64,000 bases of DNA from Cytophagales bacterium (GTDB taxonomy: Bacteria > Bacteroidota > Bacteroidia > Cytophagales > Cyclobacteriaceae): assembly GCA_033344775.1 (NCBI GenBank), contig JAWPMT010000007.1, positions 1 to 64,000 of the forward strand, written 5' to 3'. The translations under genes and the position numbers were made by a program. A model generated the notes under the pieces. It saw only the letters and a program-made list of their open reading frames with translations. It was not told the origin of the DNA and made no database searches. Positions within the stretch are counted from its first letter, which is position 1, and each line of letters starts with the position of its first letter. This document shows, one piece after another, positions 17,056 through 26,268 of the stretch.

Positions 17056-17916
17056 TCAATTGAATTTTATAAGGTAATGGTCTTCTTCAGTTGACAATTT
17101 GAAGAAATTAGTGGCAATAGCAGCTTGTGGAATTAATAAATCGTCCCTATATACTTTTAGAAATGCCAGGCTACTAGAAAGTAATTCAGAATTGAACAAG
17201 CGCAATTGATTTTCTGAAACGTTTGACGAATCCAAACCAATAGCTAGCATTGAACTTAATAAATATCTTTTATCAACTTCATTCGCATAAATTCCAGCTT
17301 CCAGATGGTGAGACAAACCCTTTTCCGAATACCTTTTATGGACAACTGGCAAATGCCAGTCCAATAATTGGACATTAGCTGCTTCTTTTGAGGATCCTGC
17401 ACTCTGGAACAACCAAAGGTTCAATGGCGGAAGACCTTCGCGACAATAAGGAGTATTAAGATTCAGAAGGTTAATCATTGACGACATGCCCATTTCATTT
17501 CTAAAGGTCTTATATGCCATACGAAGTGGTATGTCCACCGAATACCTAGTATTCCATTCAGCTTCGACATTGAGTATCTTCTGACTGGAGTCTAGTTCAA
17601 AGTAAAAGGAAACTGCAGACCTAAGACCATTGGAAATAATGACAATAGGATGCTGATCTAAAGAAAGCGTAATCCAGGAACTGTGCAATGTCAACGTAAA
17701 TGATGACTTGCACAGAGAGCTTGAAACAGGTTCCAGATCAAGTACGGATTGGTTGAATTCAATCGAATCCACCTCCATAACAACATGGTCTAAAATGACC
17801 CTTTGCCCCTTGGAATCAGATGAGGATCTCCCTTGCCCCACAACCTGCACAGTCGTTAAACAGGACAGGGAAATCAACAACTGACAAGCTACTAGTTTGA
17901 TAGTCCGAGACTTCAT
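17056..17916 (-). CDS. Secreted protein of unknown function
   Basis: About 286 residues from Met6 (ATG 17916), which begins a signal peptide (MKSRTIKLVACQLLISLSCLTTVQVVGQG). The upstream start at 17931 only adds MYYVV. The mature part is beta-rich with no motif I can assign and no membrane anchor. It stands alone between the tandem hairpins and the bicarbonate genes. Confidence 0.5.
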   Translation of the reverse strand: MKSRTIKLVACQLLISLSCLTTVQVVGQGRSSSDSKGQRVILDHVVMEVDSIEFNQSVLDLEPVSSSLCKSSFTLTLHSSWITLSLDQHPIVIISNGLRSAVSFYFELDSSQKILNVEAEWNTRYSVDIPLRMAYKTFRNEMGMSSMINLLNLNTPYCREGLPPLNLWLFQSAGSSKEAANVQLLDWHLPVVHKRYSEKGLSHHLEAGIYANEVDKRYLLSSMLAIGLDSSNVSENQLRLFNSELLSSSLAFLKVYRDDLLIPQAAIATNFFKLSTEEDHYLIKFN

Positions 17917-17984
17917 TACTACATAATACATTTTCTAGGATGCTGATTATTCCTGATCAGCCTTCACAATTAATCATATCAGTT

Positions 17985-18287
17985 CTACTCTTTGATTCCC
18001 ATATGTCGAATTACAGGTACTGTGAACAATACACCACTCCGATCTTCTAAGTACTTTCTTAGGTCCTCAAAAATCTCATTTACAACCTGTTCTGTAACCA
18101 GACAAATAATAAGCGTATTTCGAGTGGTAGGCAATAAACCCTCTGAGAGATGTTCACCAGTTCTTATGCCTTTACCTCGGAATATTTCTAATGCGGTATA
18201 TCCATTGACGCCTATCTCCTCTAAGTGATTGACAAGTTGTTCGAGGTAAGAATTTGAGATAATGATTTCTAGTTTTTGTAATTCCAT
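17985..18287 (-). CDS. sbtB: PII-like regulator of bicarbonate transport (SbtB-like)
   Basis: 100 residues with a PII-like ferredoxin fold: KLEIIISNSYLEQLVNHLEEIGVNGYTALEIFRGKG, the T-loop region IRTGEHLSEG, and a second half ending VLFTVPVIRHMG. SbtB proteins bind adenine nucleotides and gate SbtA in cyanobacteria. The SbtA gene lies immediately upstream with an 11-base gap, which makes the assignment strong. The C-terminal Cys-containing R-loop of some SbtB proteins is absent. Confidence 0.82.
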   Translation of the reverse strand: MELQKLEIIISNSYLEQLVNHLEEIGVNGYTALEIFRGKGIRTGEHLSEGLLPTTRNTLIICLVTEQVVNEIFEDLRKYLEDRSGVLFTVPVIRHMGIKE

Positions 18288-18298
18288 TTCGCAAGCGT

Positions 18299-19279
18299 TT
18301 AAGACCAGATTAATTGAATGAGAAAGTAATAAAGAGGTATACCAACTGAGATATTGAAGGTAAAAGTGATGCCCAATGACATAGGCAAGAGAATACTCAT
18401 GTTTACCTGAGGTACCGCCATTCGCATAGCAGCAGGAACGGCAATGTATGAGGCACTTGCAAGCAAAACTGTTTGTAAAAGAGCGTCCCCGGGACTATAA
18501 CCCAGCGCATTGGAAAGCAGGATGGCCAAAACCCCGATTATTGGTGGAAATAGCGTTGCAAAAGACACTACAAATCCCCCAGCTTTTTTCAACTCCTTTA
18601 TACGTCTTGCAGCCAATAAACCCATGTCTAACATGTATAAACTGAGCATGCCGAAAAAGATCTCGTTGACAAAAGGTTTCAATTCCTTTTCTCCGGCTTC
18701 ACCGGCGACATAGCCAATAACAAGGCTTCCGACAAGGAGTAAGACAGAACCATTAAAAAAGGCTTCGCTCAAGATATGCTTTAGCCCCCCTTTATTCGGC
18801 TGTGTTTGACCATCTCCTTTACTATTCATCCTGATCAGGATCAATCCCGCTATTATGGCTGGAGATTCCATTAACGCCATGCCTGCAACCATATAACCTC
18901 CAAAGGACTCTCCCTGAGATTCAAGGAAAGCGGTTGCCGTGGCGAAAGTAACAGCAGAAATAGACCCATAAGTTGCAGCTACTGCGCCAGCATCATAGGA
19001 ACTAAGCTTTTGTTTAAGAATGTAAAACATGGCAAACGGAATCAGGAATGAACCCAATACACAAACCACAATCACAAGTAACACTTGAGCACTGAAGCCA
19101 CTATGAAACAACTCCTCTCCTCCTTTAATGCCGATATCAAATAGCAGGTAAATGCTCAGAAATTTGGCAATTTGAGGAGGAACCTCAAGGTCTGATTTAA
19201 CAAATATGGCGATCATCCCAAGGAAAAAGAATAATGTAGCGGGATGAGCAAAATTTTCTAATATAGTATGAAAAGACAT
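18299..19279 (-). CDS. sbtA: Sodium-dependent bicarbonate permease (SbtA family)
   Basis: 326 residues and about ten membrane helices with inverted-repeat architecture. Family stretches include HPATLFFFLGMIAIFVKSDLEVPPQIAKFLSIYLLFDIGIKGG, AAVAATYGSISAVTFATATAFLE, GYMVAGMALMESPAIIAGL and ASYIAVPAAMRMAVP. It imports bicarbonate with sodium. In a presumably heterotrophic Bacteroidetes it would feed anaplerotic carboxylation or pH balance. It forms an operon with the PII-like gene. Confidence 0.88.
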   Translation of the reverse strand: MSFHTILENFAHPATLFFFLGMIAIFVKSDLEVPPQIAKFLSIYLLFDIGIKGGEELFHSGFSAQVLLVIVVCVLGSFLIPFAMFYILKQKLSSYDAGAVAATYGSISAVTFATATAFLESQGESFGGYMVAGMALMESPAIIAGLILIRMNSKGDGQTQPNKGGLKHILSEAFFNGSVLLLVGSLVIGYVAGEAGEKELKPFVNEIFFGMLSLYMLDMGLLAARRIKELKKAGGFVVSFATLFPPIIGVLAILLSNALGYSPGDALLQTVLLASASYIAVPAAMRMAVPQVNMSILLPMSLGITFTFNISVGIPLYYFLIQLIWS

Positions 19280-19380
19280 GCTAATCTTATGCTTTATAAA
19301 ATCTGTAAAATGAAGAAGGGTTTACCTGATGTTGCAATCAGGAGTGAAGGAATCCAGGATGGATTCACCTTAGGGTATGA

Positions 19381-19716
19381 TTAGCAGTGTGGCACCTTCA
19401 AGCAGCAGTACTCAATGAACAATGGTGTAGCTCTGGTTGGAGGGTCAAACTTTTGAGTATTGATTTCCTTGGTGAAGAATCTTGCAAAACGACCGGAAAC
19501 CGAAACACCGGAGGAAGATAGAAAACCACCAACCCCCGAAAGAATTAAATTAAAATATCCTTTGCCCTCCTGTCCTTCTTTCAGCTCCTCTCTTTCAACC
19601 TCTCGACTTTCTACGACCTCCTCTTGTTCCAGATAGATGATCTTGGAATCTGAAAGAACCATTGCCCCGAAAAGAAGCAGTGAAATGAAAGTCAATATGG
19701 TTTTGTTTCGAATCAC
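19381..19716 (-). CDS. Small exported protein, unknown
   Basis: 111 residues. A signal-like helix (TILTFISLLLFGAMVLSDS) is followed by a very Glu-rich charged segment (about 30-52), a Gly/Ser-rich hydrophobic stretch (YFNLILSGVGGFLSSSGVSVSG), and a C-terminus with three Cys (YCCLKVPHC). No family recognised. It is divergent from the Crp/Fnr gene and shares the 100-base intergenic region containing a TGTGA-type palindrome, so it may be a target. Confidence 0.4.
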   Translation of the reverse strand: MIRNKTILTFISLLLFGAMVLSDSKIIYLEQEEVVESREVEREELKEGQEGKGYFNLILSGVGGFLSSSGVSVSGRFARFFTKEINTQKFDPPTRATPLFIEYCCLKVPHC

Positions 19717-19771
19717 ATGACAAAGGAATAAAGCTCAGAACGGAAAAAATAGGACTTAATAATTGTCAAAA

Positions 19772-19787
19772 TGTGATAAATGTTACA
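19772..19787 (+). promoter_or_regulatory. Crp/Fnr-type operator
   Basis: TGTGAT-AAAT-GTTACA is a near-perfect palindrome of the TGTGA-N6-TCACA type. It sits 29 bases before the start of the Crp/Fnr gene and between divergent genes, consistent with autoregulation and control of the small exported protein. Confidence 0.6.
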
Positions 19788-19815
19788 TTTTGAGCCGGCT
19801 CAAATCACCTGAATT

Positions 19816-20502
19816 TTGAAGATCGACATTAAAAAGTTTGATTTCGAAAGCGATAAAATCCTTTCTTCTCTGCTCCCTGCTGAAAAAGAGCTTTTTCTGA
19901 AACATACTGAAGAACTCCTCTTCAAAAAAGGTAAGCTAGTCTTTTATGAAGGCGGAATTCCCACAGGTGTATTTCTAGTGGAAAGCGGTCGGGCAAAAAT
20001 CTACAAGACGGGTTTGGACGGTAAAGATCAAATATTCTATATCTACAAGGCCGGAGACCTTTTTGGATATCATGCACTTCTATGCGACGAACATTATGAA
20101 GATTCTTGCGAAGCTTTGGAAAAATGCAGAATATCATTCATCAGCAAAGCCAATTTCAATCAATTGCTGAGAGACATTCCTCGCCTCAATCAATTGCTCA
20201 TCCAAAACATGAGTCATGAATTTGGAGTGCTGGTAAACACCATAACGGTCCTTGCACAGAAACCACTTCGCGAACGACTGGCATTGTATCTTCTGATTTT
20301 GGATGAAAGGTACCAGGGGCAGGATGGAAATATTTTACTCCCTCGAGAAGATCTGGCAAACATTATTGGTACTGCAAGAGAGAGCTTAGGTCGCTTACTC
20401 AAAGAATTTAAAGAGGGATCATTAATCGAAGTGGACAATAAAATCATCCGCATTACTAATGCTCCCAAACTGTTGAAAATCGCCAGTTCGGAATACTTTT
20501 AG
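19816..20502 (+). CDS. Crp/Fnr-family transcriptional regulator
   Basis: 228 residues from a TTG start; no ATG lies near the N-terminus. An N-terminal cyclic-nucleotide-binding-type beta-roll (about 20-130; KGKLVFYEGGIPTGVFLVESGRAKIYKTGLDGK) precedes the dimer helix and a C-terminal winged HTH with LPREDLANIIGTARESLGRLLKEFKEGSLI. The FNR Fe-S cysteines are absent, so it is not an oxygen-sensing FNR. A palindrome just upstream suggests it binds its own promoter. Confidence 0.85.
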   Translation: MKIDIKKFDFESDKILSSLLPAEKELFLKHTEELLFKKGKLVFYEGGIPTGVFLVESGRAKIYKTGLDGKDQIFYIYKAGDLFGYHALLCDEHYEDSCEALEKCRISFISKANFNQLLRDIPRLNQLLIQNMSHEFGVLVNTITVLAQKPLRERLALYLLILDERYQGQDGNILLPREDLANIIGTARESLGRLLKEFKEGSLIEVDNKIIRITNAPKLLKIASSEYF

Positions 20503-20541
20503 CTTCAAAATTTGGCAGTATAGTCTTCGAGTACCTAAAGC

Positions 20542-20970
20542 TTAGGAACTTTTAACACAATCCTCACAAATCCCCTCAATTATCATATTGGTATCCTTGA
20601 CCTGATAGCCCTCTGGTAAGGAAATAGAAGGTATGGTCATGTTATCCAGGCATTCTGTCTTACCACAATTGTTACACTTGAAATGAACATGGTTGTGATC
20701 ATGATGATCTGGTGAACAGGTGTCATGACAAAGGCCATAGCTCGCAATACCTGATTCCGAAGGCACTTTATGTACTATCCCTGATTCCAGAAAGCTGAGC
20801 AGCGTTCGATAGATAGTAGCCCGATCATGTTGAGGAAATTGCTTCTCCATGTCACTACGAAACATTGTTCTATTTTTCTCGAACAGGAAATTAAATACAT
20901 CCAATCTACAATCAGTGACTTTCAGCCCGTGAGAACGTAAAACCTTTTTGTATTCCTCGTCATTTCGCAC
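20542..20970 (-). CDS. Fur-family metal regulator
   Basis: 142 residues. The winged HTH has the family motif DRATIYRTLLSFLESGIVHKV. The metal-binding half has HDHNHVHFKCNNCGKTECLDN and ends ICEDC, giving two CxxC structural zinc pairs. A run of His and Asp (DHHDHNH) covers the regulatory site. Fur versus Zur cannot be told from sequence. It is divergent from a second Fur-family gene with a 60-base gap. Confidence 0.88.
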   Translation of the reverse strand: MRNDEEYKKVLRSHGLKVTDCRLDVFNFLFEKNRTMFRSDMEKQFPQHDRATIYRTLLSFLESGIVHKVPSESGIASYGLCHDTCSPDHHDHNHVHFKCNNCGKTECLDNMTIPSISLPEGYQVKDTNMIIEGICEDCVKSS

Positions 20971-21029
20971 GGGTCAAAATTAGTGATGCTCCTCAAAATG
21001 AAGGGTGCTGTTTTTGGTAACTTTGCTTT

Positions 21030-21431
21030 GTGCTCGAAGAGAAACTAGAACACCGGAACATCAAACCCACTAGCATGCGCCTGTTGGTACTACGCCAATT
21101 GGTGGAGTCCGGTGCTGCTTTGAGCTTGAAGGATCTGGAAGCCAAGTTCGAACGAGCAGACAGAGCAACCCTGTACAGGACCCTTAAAACCTTCGAAGAA
21201 AAGAAACTCATTCACAGTATCGATGATGGTACCGGCGTTGCCAAATATTCACTCTGTGAGGAAGGCTGTGAGTGTGAGCCTCAGGATCAGCACATCCATT
21301 TTCACTGTCTAAAATGCGGTGAGACCTATTGCCTCATTCAGTCCAAAATACCTCAAACACAAATCCCTTCAGGTTTCAAAGCTGCAAGTGCGAGCATGGT
21401 CTATAAAGGCACTTGCGCCAATTGCAGCTGA
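21030..21431 (+). CDS. Second Fur-family metal regulator
   Basis: 133 residues from GTG. HTH motif DRATLYRTLKTFEEKKLIHSI and metal half DQHIHFHCLKCGETYCL, ending GTCANCS. It keeps both CxxC pairs but replaces the His-rich loop of the neighbour with CECEPQDQ. It is followed after 51 bases by a TonB-dependent receptor, so metal (zinc or iron) control of that receptor is likely. Confidence 0.88.
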   Translation: MLEEKLEHRNIKPTSMRLLVLRQLVESGAALSLKDLEAKFERADRATLYRTLKTFEEKKLIHSIDDGTGVAKYSLCEEGCECEPQDQHIHFHCLKCGETYCLIQSKIPQTQIPSGFKAASASMVYKGTCANCS

Positions 21432-21482
21432 TCAGGGGAAGTTTGCAACCAGGTTGCACGCCCTGGTTCCTATCCTTGTATT

Positions 21483-23633
21483 GTGAAAATCATATTGATG
21501 TGGCTTGCCTTCCTTATTGGGACATTGGTGCAAGCCCAAAACACCTTTAAAGCCCGCGTCATTGATGCGGAAGAAAGCGAACCTCTCTTTGGAGCCACAG
21601 TAAAAATAGGCCCGAACCAGGGAGCTGTCACGGACATCAATGGCTACGTTGAGATCAATAACATCAATAGAGACACGATCACCGTTTCTGTTTCATTCGT
21701 TGGCTTCAAGCCCTTTAAATCAAGTTATGTACTTCCACTAGCAGAGATACAGACCATTGCATTGAAAGAAGGTGAAGAGTTAGAAGAGATCATTGTTACC
21801 TCCACACGTAGCAGTAGAACCATTGACGACATTCCTACCAGGATTGAAGCCATCAGTTCTGAAGAGTTGGAAGAGAAGGCCATCATGAAGTCCTCGAATA
21901 TTGCCATGGTCCTCCGGGAAAGCACCGGGATTCAAATGCAACAAACTTCCGCCAGCTCGGCCAACCAAAGTATTCGAATCCAGGGTTTGGATGGTCGATA
22001 CACTCAGATTTTGAAAGATGGTTTTCCACTATTTGGTGGCTTCTCGAGCGGTCTTAGCATTATGCAAATACCTCCCCTGGATTTAAAACAAGTAGAAGTC
22101 ATCAAAGGCAGCAACTCGACTCTGTTTGGAGGAGGAGCTATTGCGGGATTGATCAATCTGGTTACTTATACTCCGGAGGAAGAAAGAATTGCTAAGCTCA
22201 TGGTAGACCAAACACAAGCGCGAGGGACTACCCTCAATGGTTTCTATGCTCAACGTTTCAATAAATTCGGAATGACCTTTTACGCGTCCGCTAACAGACA
22301 GGAAGCCTATGATCCAAATGGGGATGACTTCAGCGACATTCCGCGAATCAGAAGTTTGACCCTCAATCCTTCGCTATTCTATTATCCCTCGGACCGCTCA
22401 AGTCTACGACTCACGTTCAACGCAACCCTTGAAAATAGGCTAGGAGGGGATATGCAAGTGATCAAGGACAATCCCAATGGAATTCATCAATTCACGGAAG
22501 AAAATCTGTCAGATCGCTTTTCTTATCAGCTGACCTATCTTAATCAATTCGATGATAGCAGATCGGTCACGATTAAGAATAGTCTTACCTTTTTCGAAAG
22601 AGAAATCACCGAACCGGACTTTCAATTCATGGGAAAGCAATGGTCCTCTTTTAGTGAAGTTTCATACAATTTCGGTACTGATAAATCGAGCTGGATTTCA
22701 GGCCTGAACCTCTACACAGATCGATTCGAAGAGACGCCTTTCGATTCTTTGGATCGAGACTATGATTACACCACATTTGGAGCATTCACACAAAATATAA
22801 TTGATCTCTCTGATCAGCTGGCATTAGAAAGTGGTTTGCGCTTCGATTTCGACCTGGAGTATGGATTCTTTGCTTTACCCAGGCTTTCACTTCTTGCACA
22901 ATTCAATGATCGCTGGTCTGCAAGAATTGGTGGTGGTTTAGGATACAAACTACCGACCATCTTTACCGAAGAGGCCGAGAACCTCACTTATCAAGGCATC
23001 TTGCCTATCAATGGTGCCATAGAAGCAGAAAGATCGATAGGAGGCAATCTGGATTTCAACTATCAAACCTTTATTGGCGAGGAATGGACATTCTCTTTCA
23101 ATCAGCTTTTCTTCTACACCCAGTTAAATGAAGCGTTGGTATTCCGAACGAACAATTTAGGTCAGTTCTTCTATGAAAATGCGAATGGACCAGTTACCAG
23201 CCAGGGAATAGAAACCAATATCAAATTAGGTTTCCAGGACTTTAAGCTATTTGTCAACTACGCCCTTATCGACACCCGATTAAAATATGATAACCTGAAC
23301 AATCAAAAACCACTCACACCCAAACACAATATCGGTTCGGTTTTCATGTATGAAGTAGAAGACAAATGGCGCATAGGCTATGAGGCCTACTACACAGGCA
23401 GGCAGTTTAGAAATGACCGCTCTCAGACGGATGACTATTGGATGATGGGATTCATGGTCATGCGAAAGATCAACAACCTGAGTATATACATCAACTTTGA
23501 AAACTTCACTGATACACGGCAGCACCGCATGGAGAGCTTCCAGGTTGATTCTCATGTCAAACCCGATTTCCCGGAGATATGGGCTCCTACGGACGGTAGA
23601 ATCATCAATGCAGGTTTCATCTTAGAACTATGA
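21483..23633 (+). CDS. TonB-dependent outer-membrane receptor
   Basis: 716 residues from GTG. A signal peptide ends at VQAQ. A carboxypeptidase-like regulatory domain follows (about 20-100; FKARVIDAEESEPLFGATVKIG..GAVTDINGYVEI). The plug (about 105-235) has a TonB-box-like EEIIVTSTRSSRTIDDIPTRIEAI and the VEVIKGSNSTLFGGGAIAGLINLVT signature. A 22-strand barrel completes it. Cobalamin, heme or a metal chelate are possible ligands. The adjacent Fur gene favours a metal compound. Confidence 0.9.
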   Translation: MKIILMWLAFLIGTLVQAQNTFKARVIDAEESEPLFGATVKIGPNQGAVTDINGYVEINNINRDTITVSVSFVGFKPFKSSYVLPLAEIQTIALKEGEELEEIIVTSTRSSRTIDDIPTRIEAISSEELEEKAIMKSSNIAMVLRESTGIQMQQTSASSANQSIRIQGLDGRYTQILKDGFPLFGGFSSGLSIMQIPPLDLKQVEVIKGSNSTLFGGGAIAGLINLVTYTPEEERIAKLMVDQTQARGTTLNGFYAQRFNKFGMTFYASANRQEAYDPNGDDFSDIPRIRSLTLNPSLFYYPSDRSSLRLTFNATLENRLGGDMQVIKDNPNGIHQFTEENLSDRFSYQLTYLNQFDDSRSVTIKNSLTFFEREITEPDFQFMGKQWSSFSEVSYNFGTDKSSWISGLNLYTDRFEETPFDSLDRDYDYTTFGAFTQNIIDLSDQLALESGLRFDFDLEYGFFALPRLSLLAQFNDRWSARIGGGLGYKLPTIFTEEAENLTYQGILPINGAIEAERSIGGNLDFNYQTFIGEEWTFSFNQLFFYTQLNEALVFRTNNLGQFFYENANGPVTSQGIETNIKLGFQDFKLFVNYALIDTRLKYDNLNNQKPLTPKHNIGSVFMYEVEDKWRIGYEAYYTGRQFRNDRSQTDDYWMMGFMVMRKINNLSIYINFENFTDTRQHRMESFQVDSHVKPDFPEIWAPTDGRIINAGFILEL

Positions 23634-23637
23634 CATC

Positions 23638-24237
23638 ATGAACTTCTATCAAATTTTTCTTCCTGTAGCTTCCTTACTCTATTTGTTGCTGGTGTTCGTT
23701 CTCAGGTCTTTCATCCTTTGGAAACAGACCAGGGTGAATCCGCTTGTTTTTGGGAACACAGACAAAGCCCATGATTATATTGGTCGCGTTTATAAAGTAA
23801 TGGTGCTAGGTACCTGGATCTCGATAACCTTATTTTCCTTTTTCCCTAATCAATACCCGTTTTTGTTACCTATCGAATACCTGGAGTCCGACCAATTAAA
23901 GTTTGCCGGATTGGTCCTATTGTTTGTATCGTTCCTTTGGACAAGCATAGGACAATATCAGATGTCTGGATCGTGGAGGATCGGAATCGACTATGAAGAA
24001 ACGACCAGGTTGGTCAGCAATGGGCTCTTTAAGTATTCTAGAAACCCCATTTTCCTGGGAGTCCTGATCTCTTATCTCGGTACTTTCCTGATCATTCCAA
24101 ACATCCTAAGCTTTTCGATAATGTTAGTAACATTCGTTACGATCCAAACACAGGTGAGATTGGAAGAAGAGTACCTTGAATCCGTTCAAGGCAAGGAATA
24201 CATAGAATACAAATCACAGGTAAGAAGGTGGCTTTGA
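23638..24237 (+). CDS. Isoprenylcysteine-methyltransferase-like membrane protein
   Basis: 199 residues with about five membrane helices and the ICMT/PEMT signature near the C-terminus: ETTRLVSNGLFKYSRNPIFLGVLISYLGTFLI and then RLEEEYLESVQGKEYIEYKSQVRRWL. These proteins methylate lipids or modified Cys in the membrane using SAM; the bacterial substrate is unknown. It begins four bases after the receptor gene and is probably co-transcribed. Confidence 0.82.
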   Translation: MNFYQIFLPVASLLYLLLVFVLRSFILWKQTRVNPLVFGNTDKAHDYIGRVYKVMVLGTWISITLFSFFPNQYPFLLPIEYLESDQLKFAGLVLLFVSFLWTSIGQYQMSGSWRIGIDYEETTRLVSNGLFKYSRNPIFLGVLISYLGTFLIIPNILSFSIMLVTFVTIQTQVRLEEEYLESVQGKEYIEYKSQVRRWL

Positions 24238-24294
24238 TCAATGACCATGTAACATCACTTTTTTACTTAATCACAGGTTCACTAACTTCCATCA

Positions 24295-24660
24295 ATGGAA
24301 GCGCAAGAGATCATTCCGATACTTCGAATGTTTGATTATCAAAAGGCCGTAGAATTCTATGTGGATTGGCTGGGATTTGAAATCGACTGGGAACATAAAT
24401 TTCATGATAATGCACCTCTTTACATGCAAGTATCGAGAGGAGGAATTATACTTCATCTTTCGGAACATCACGGTGATGCGTCACCAGGAGCCAAGATCTT
24501 TATCAACTGTACGGGTCTGAAGGAATATCATAAGGGTCTCAAGAAGAAGCAATACAAATACAATAATCCAGGGATCAGTAAAATACCCTGGCGAGATGTC
24601 TGTATGGAAGTCAATGATCCATTCCACAACATTCTAGTGTTCAATGAGAAGAAGACCTGA
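24295..24660 (+). CDS. Glyoxalase-superfamily (bleomycin-resistance-like) protein
   Basis: 121 residues with the VOC fold: EIIPILRMFDYQKAVEFYVDWLGFEIDWEH in the first beta-alpha-beta-beta-beta unit and WRDVCMEVNDPFHNILVFNEKK in the second. This is the 'glyoxalase superfamily protein' type seen widely in Bacteroidetes. The substrate is unknown. It ends 4 bases before a dispersed 60-bp repeat. Confidence 0.78.
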   Translation: MEAQEIIPILRMFDYQKAVEFYVDWLGFEIDWEHKFHDNAPLYMQVSRGGIILHLSEHHGDASPGAKIFINCTGLKEYHKGLKKKQYKYNNPGISKIPWRDVCMEVNDPFHNILVFNEKKT

Positions 24661-25093
24661 AAACAAAAAAAGCCACACATCAAAGACGCATCGCTTCTCA
24701 TTAAGAACCAGCTATGGAAAATACCTGCCCGTCGGCAGTGTTTACAAACTGGGGGATCAACGATTACCCATAATAATGCTCGAGATTATGGCTATTCTTA
24801 TGTTTAAGGTAGTAGGACAAAGAATGCTTCTCTCGGCATAGATTCCGATGGCAAGTGATTAGTTATAAGAAGGAAAATCCCAAGGAGTTTGAATTCGCAT
24901 TTGGAATACATGGCAACCACAGTGACCTTTCACATCCTACATTACACCACTTTATATTGATTGCTTTGGTATTCCTGGCATTCTTGAACCTGCTTTTTGT
25001 CCGTTGCGCCTCAGGCAAGAAAACACATAAATTCACTGACAATTTACCTGCTTATAAAACCAGTTAAAGATCGAAATTGACTGATAAATTAAT
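24661..25093. other. Gene-free stretch beginning with a dispersed repeat
   Basis: The first 60 bases match 59076-59135. Beyond that, short plus-strand frames (around 24855-25067) look like chance or decayed sequence: low-complexity joins, no family resemblance and no start context. I see no RNA gene here. Confidence 0.5.
24664..24723. repeat. 60-bp dispersed repeat, copy A
   Basis: It matches 59076-59135 at 58 of 60 positions by eye and includes TCGCTTCTCATTAAGAACCA. Flanks on both sides differ. It lies directly after a gene stop here and next to a gene remnant at the other site. Confidence 0.7.
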
Positions 25094-25858
25094 CTAAGCA
25101 CCAAGTTCTAAGATCTGACCATCAGCTGGGGTAAGTATGGTTACGTTCTCATGGATAGCAGCTTCATTCAATTGCTGCCTTGTAACTGTACAATGATCCA
25201 GAGCTTGCAAGTGTACAGCAATTATAGTAGCATTGGGTGCCTTTTTAGCAACCAAAAGGGTCTCATCTACGTCCATTAAAATTCTTTCGTTACCTCCTCT
25301 GAATAATGCGCCACCAGAATTCGTTATGATAATGTCAGGACGATATTGATCGATGTAACCTTCAATCTCCTGGTCCCAAATACAATCACCAATAAAATAG
25401 ATGGTAGGGTGATCTTCCGCTTGCAGAATGAAACCCGAAACTTCTCCAAGCATCTCCAATAGATTATCCGGGCCATGCTTACCACTGGTTCTTACTATAG
25501 TTATACCATTATAATTGTAGTTGGAGTCAATAGTTATCGCATGCTGAAATCCGGCCTTTGCAACGACTTTTTCATCGGCAGGTTGATTGAAAAAGGAAAT
25601 ATCCTTAGGTAAATTTTTTATGGCCGCATTGTCAAAATGGTCGGGATGTGAATGAGTAAGTAACACTGCATCAATATCACTTATGATCTCGCTTAAAGGA
25701 AGTGGTAAATCTAAAGTAGGATTCAGCTGTTGATCAGGGACTACAAATGATCGTAAACTATGCTTTTCTGACAACATTGGATCAAGCAAAAATATCTTGT
25801 CTGCATATTTCACTTTCAGTGTTGCATTTCTAATCAGTTGTATGCTTGTGGCTCCCAT
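25094..25858 (-). CDS. MBL-fold metallo-hydrolase (UlaG-like)
   Basis: About 254 residues from Met28 (25858). The metallo-beta-lactamase signature THSHPDHFD is present, with later metal ligands in TSGKHG and FIGDCIWD and a terminal AVHLQALDHC. This resembles the UlaG/YycJ-like hydrolases acting on phospho- or lactone substrates. The longer frame from 25939 adds an N-terminal stretch (MLLWPDFRKYP...) that does not fit the fold. It faces an ATPase gene fragment. Confidence 0.75.
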   Translation of the reverse strand: MGATSIQLIRNATLKVKYADKIFLLDPMLSEKHSLRSFVVPDQQLNPTLDLPLPLSEIISDIDAVLLTHSHPDHFDNAAIKNLPKDISFFNQPADEKVVAKAGFQHAITIDSNYNYNGITIVRTSGKHGPDNLLEMLGEVSGFILQAEDHPTIYFIGDCIWDQEIEGYIDQYRPDIIITNSGGALFRGGNERILMDVDETLLVAKKAPNATIIAVHLQALDHCTVTRQQLNEAAIHENVTILTPADGQILELGA

Positions 25859-25954
25859 TATCAAACAGTTATTGAGCCTCCAAAAATAAGAGAGATTGAA
25901 TTCTTCAGGGTATTTTCTAAAGTCTGGCCACAAAAGCACCGCTTGAGGAAAAAT

Positions 25955-26146
25955 AAGTGTAACGTGATGTCGGAGATCTTACTATCTCGATACGACCTGT
26001 TCATTTCTCAGGGAATGCTCACGCACCTAACAACCAACCTCAATAGCAACGAGATCGAAGAACTTTATGGTAACAGGGTAAGAAGCAGAGTCCGCGAAAT
26101 GATGAACTTAGTTGGATATGAGAATGGGAAGGATAAAAGACACTGA
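25955..26146 (+). pseudogene. C-terminal remnant of a DnaC/IstB-like ATPase (copy 1)
   Basis: About 60 codons read KCNVMSEILLSRYDLFISQG, then MLTHLTTNLNSNEIEELYGN and RVRSRVREMMNLVGYENG, the sensor and arginine-finger end of Bacteroidetes DnaC-like P-loop proteins. Walker A and B parts are missing and the upstream sequence is unrelated, so only a tail survives. A second, longer remnant of the same family lies at 39297-39626. Confidence 0.7.
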
Positions 26147-26268
26147 CAAGAGCAACGAAATAATATCGAATAACCTCCTTCCTTGAACGTCTTTTGAATA
26201 ATTGCTAATGGATTTGATCAACAGGCTCTTCCCAAATAAATGAGTAATCATCTTGAGCATACCAACTA

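Noticed and set aside
24855-25067. Plus-strand 70-codon frame as a gene
   Set aside because: Composition looks random and there is no family resemblance or neighbour support.
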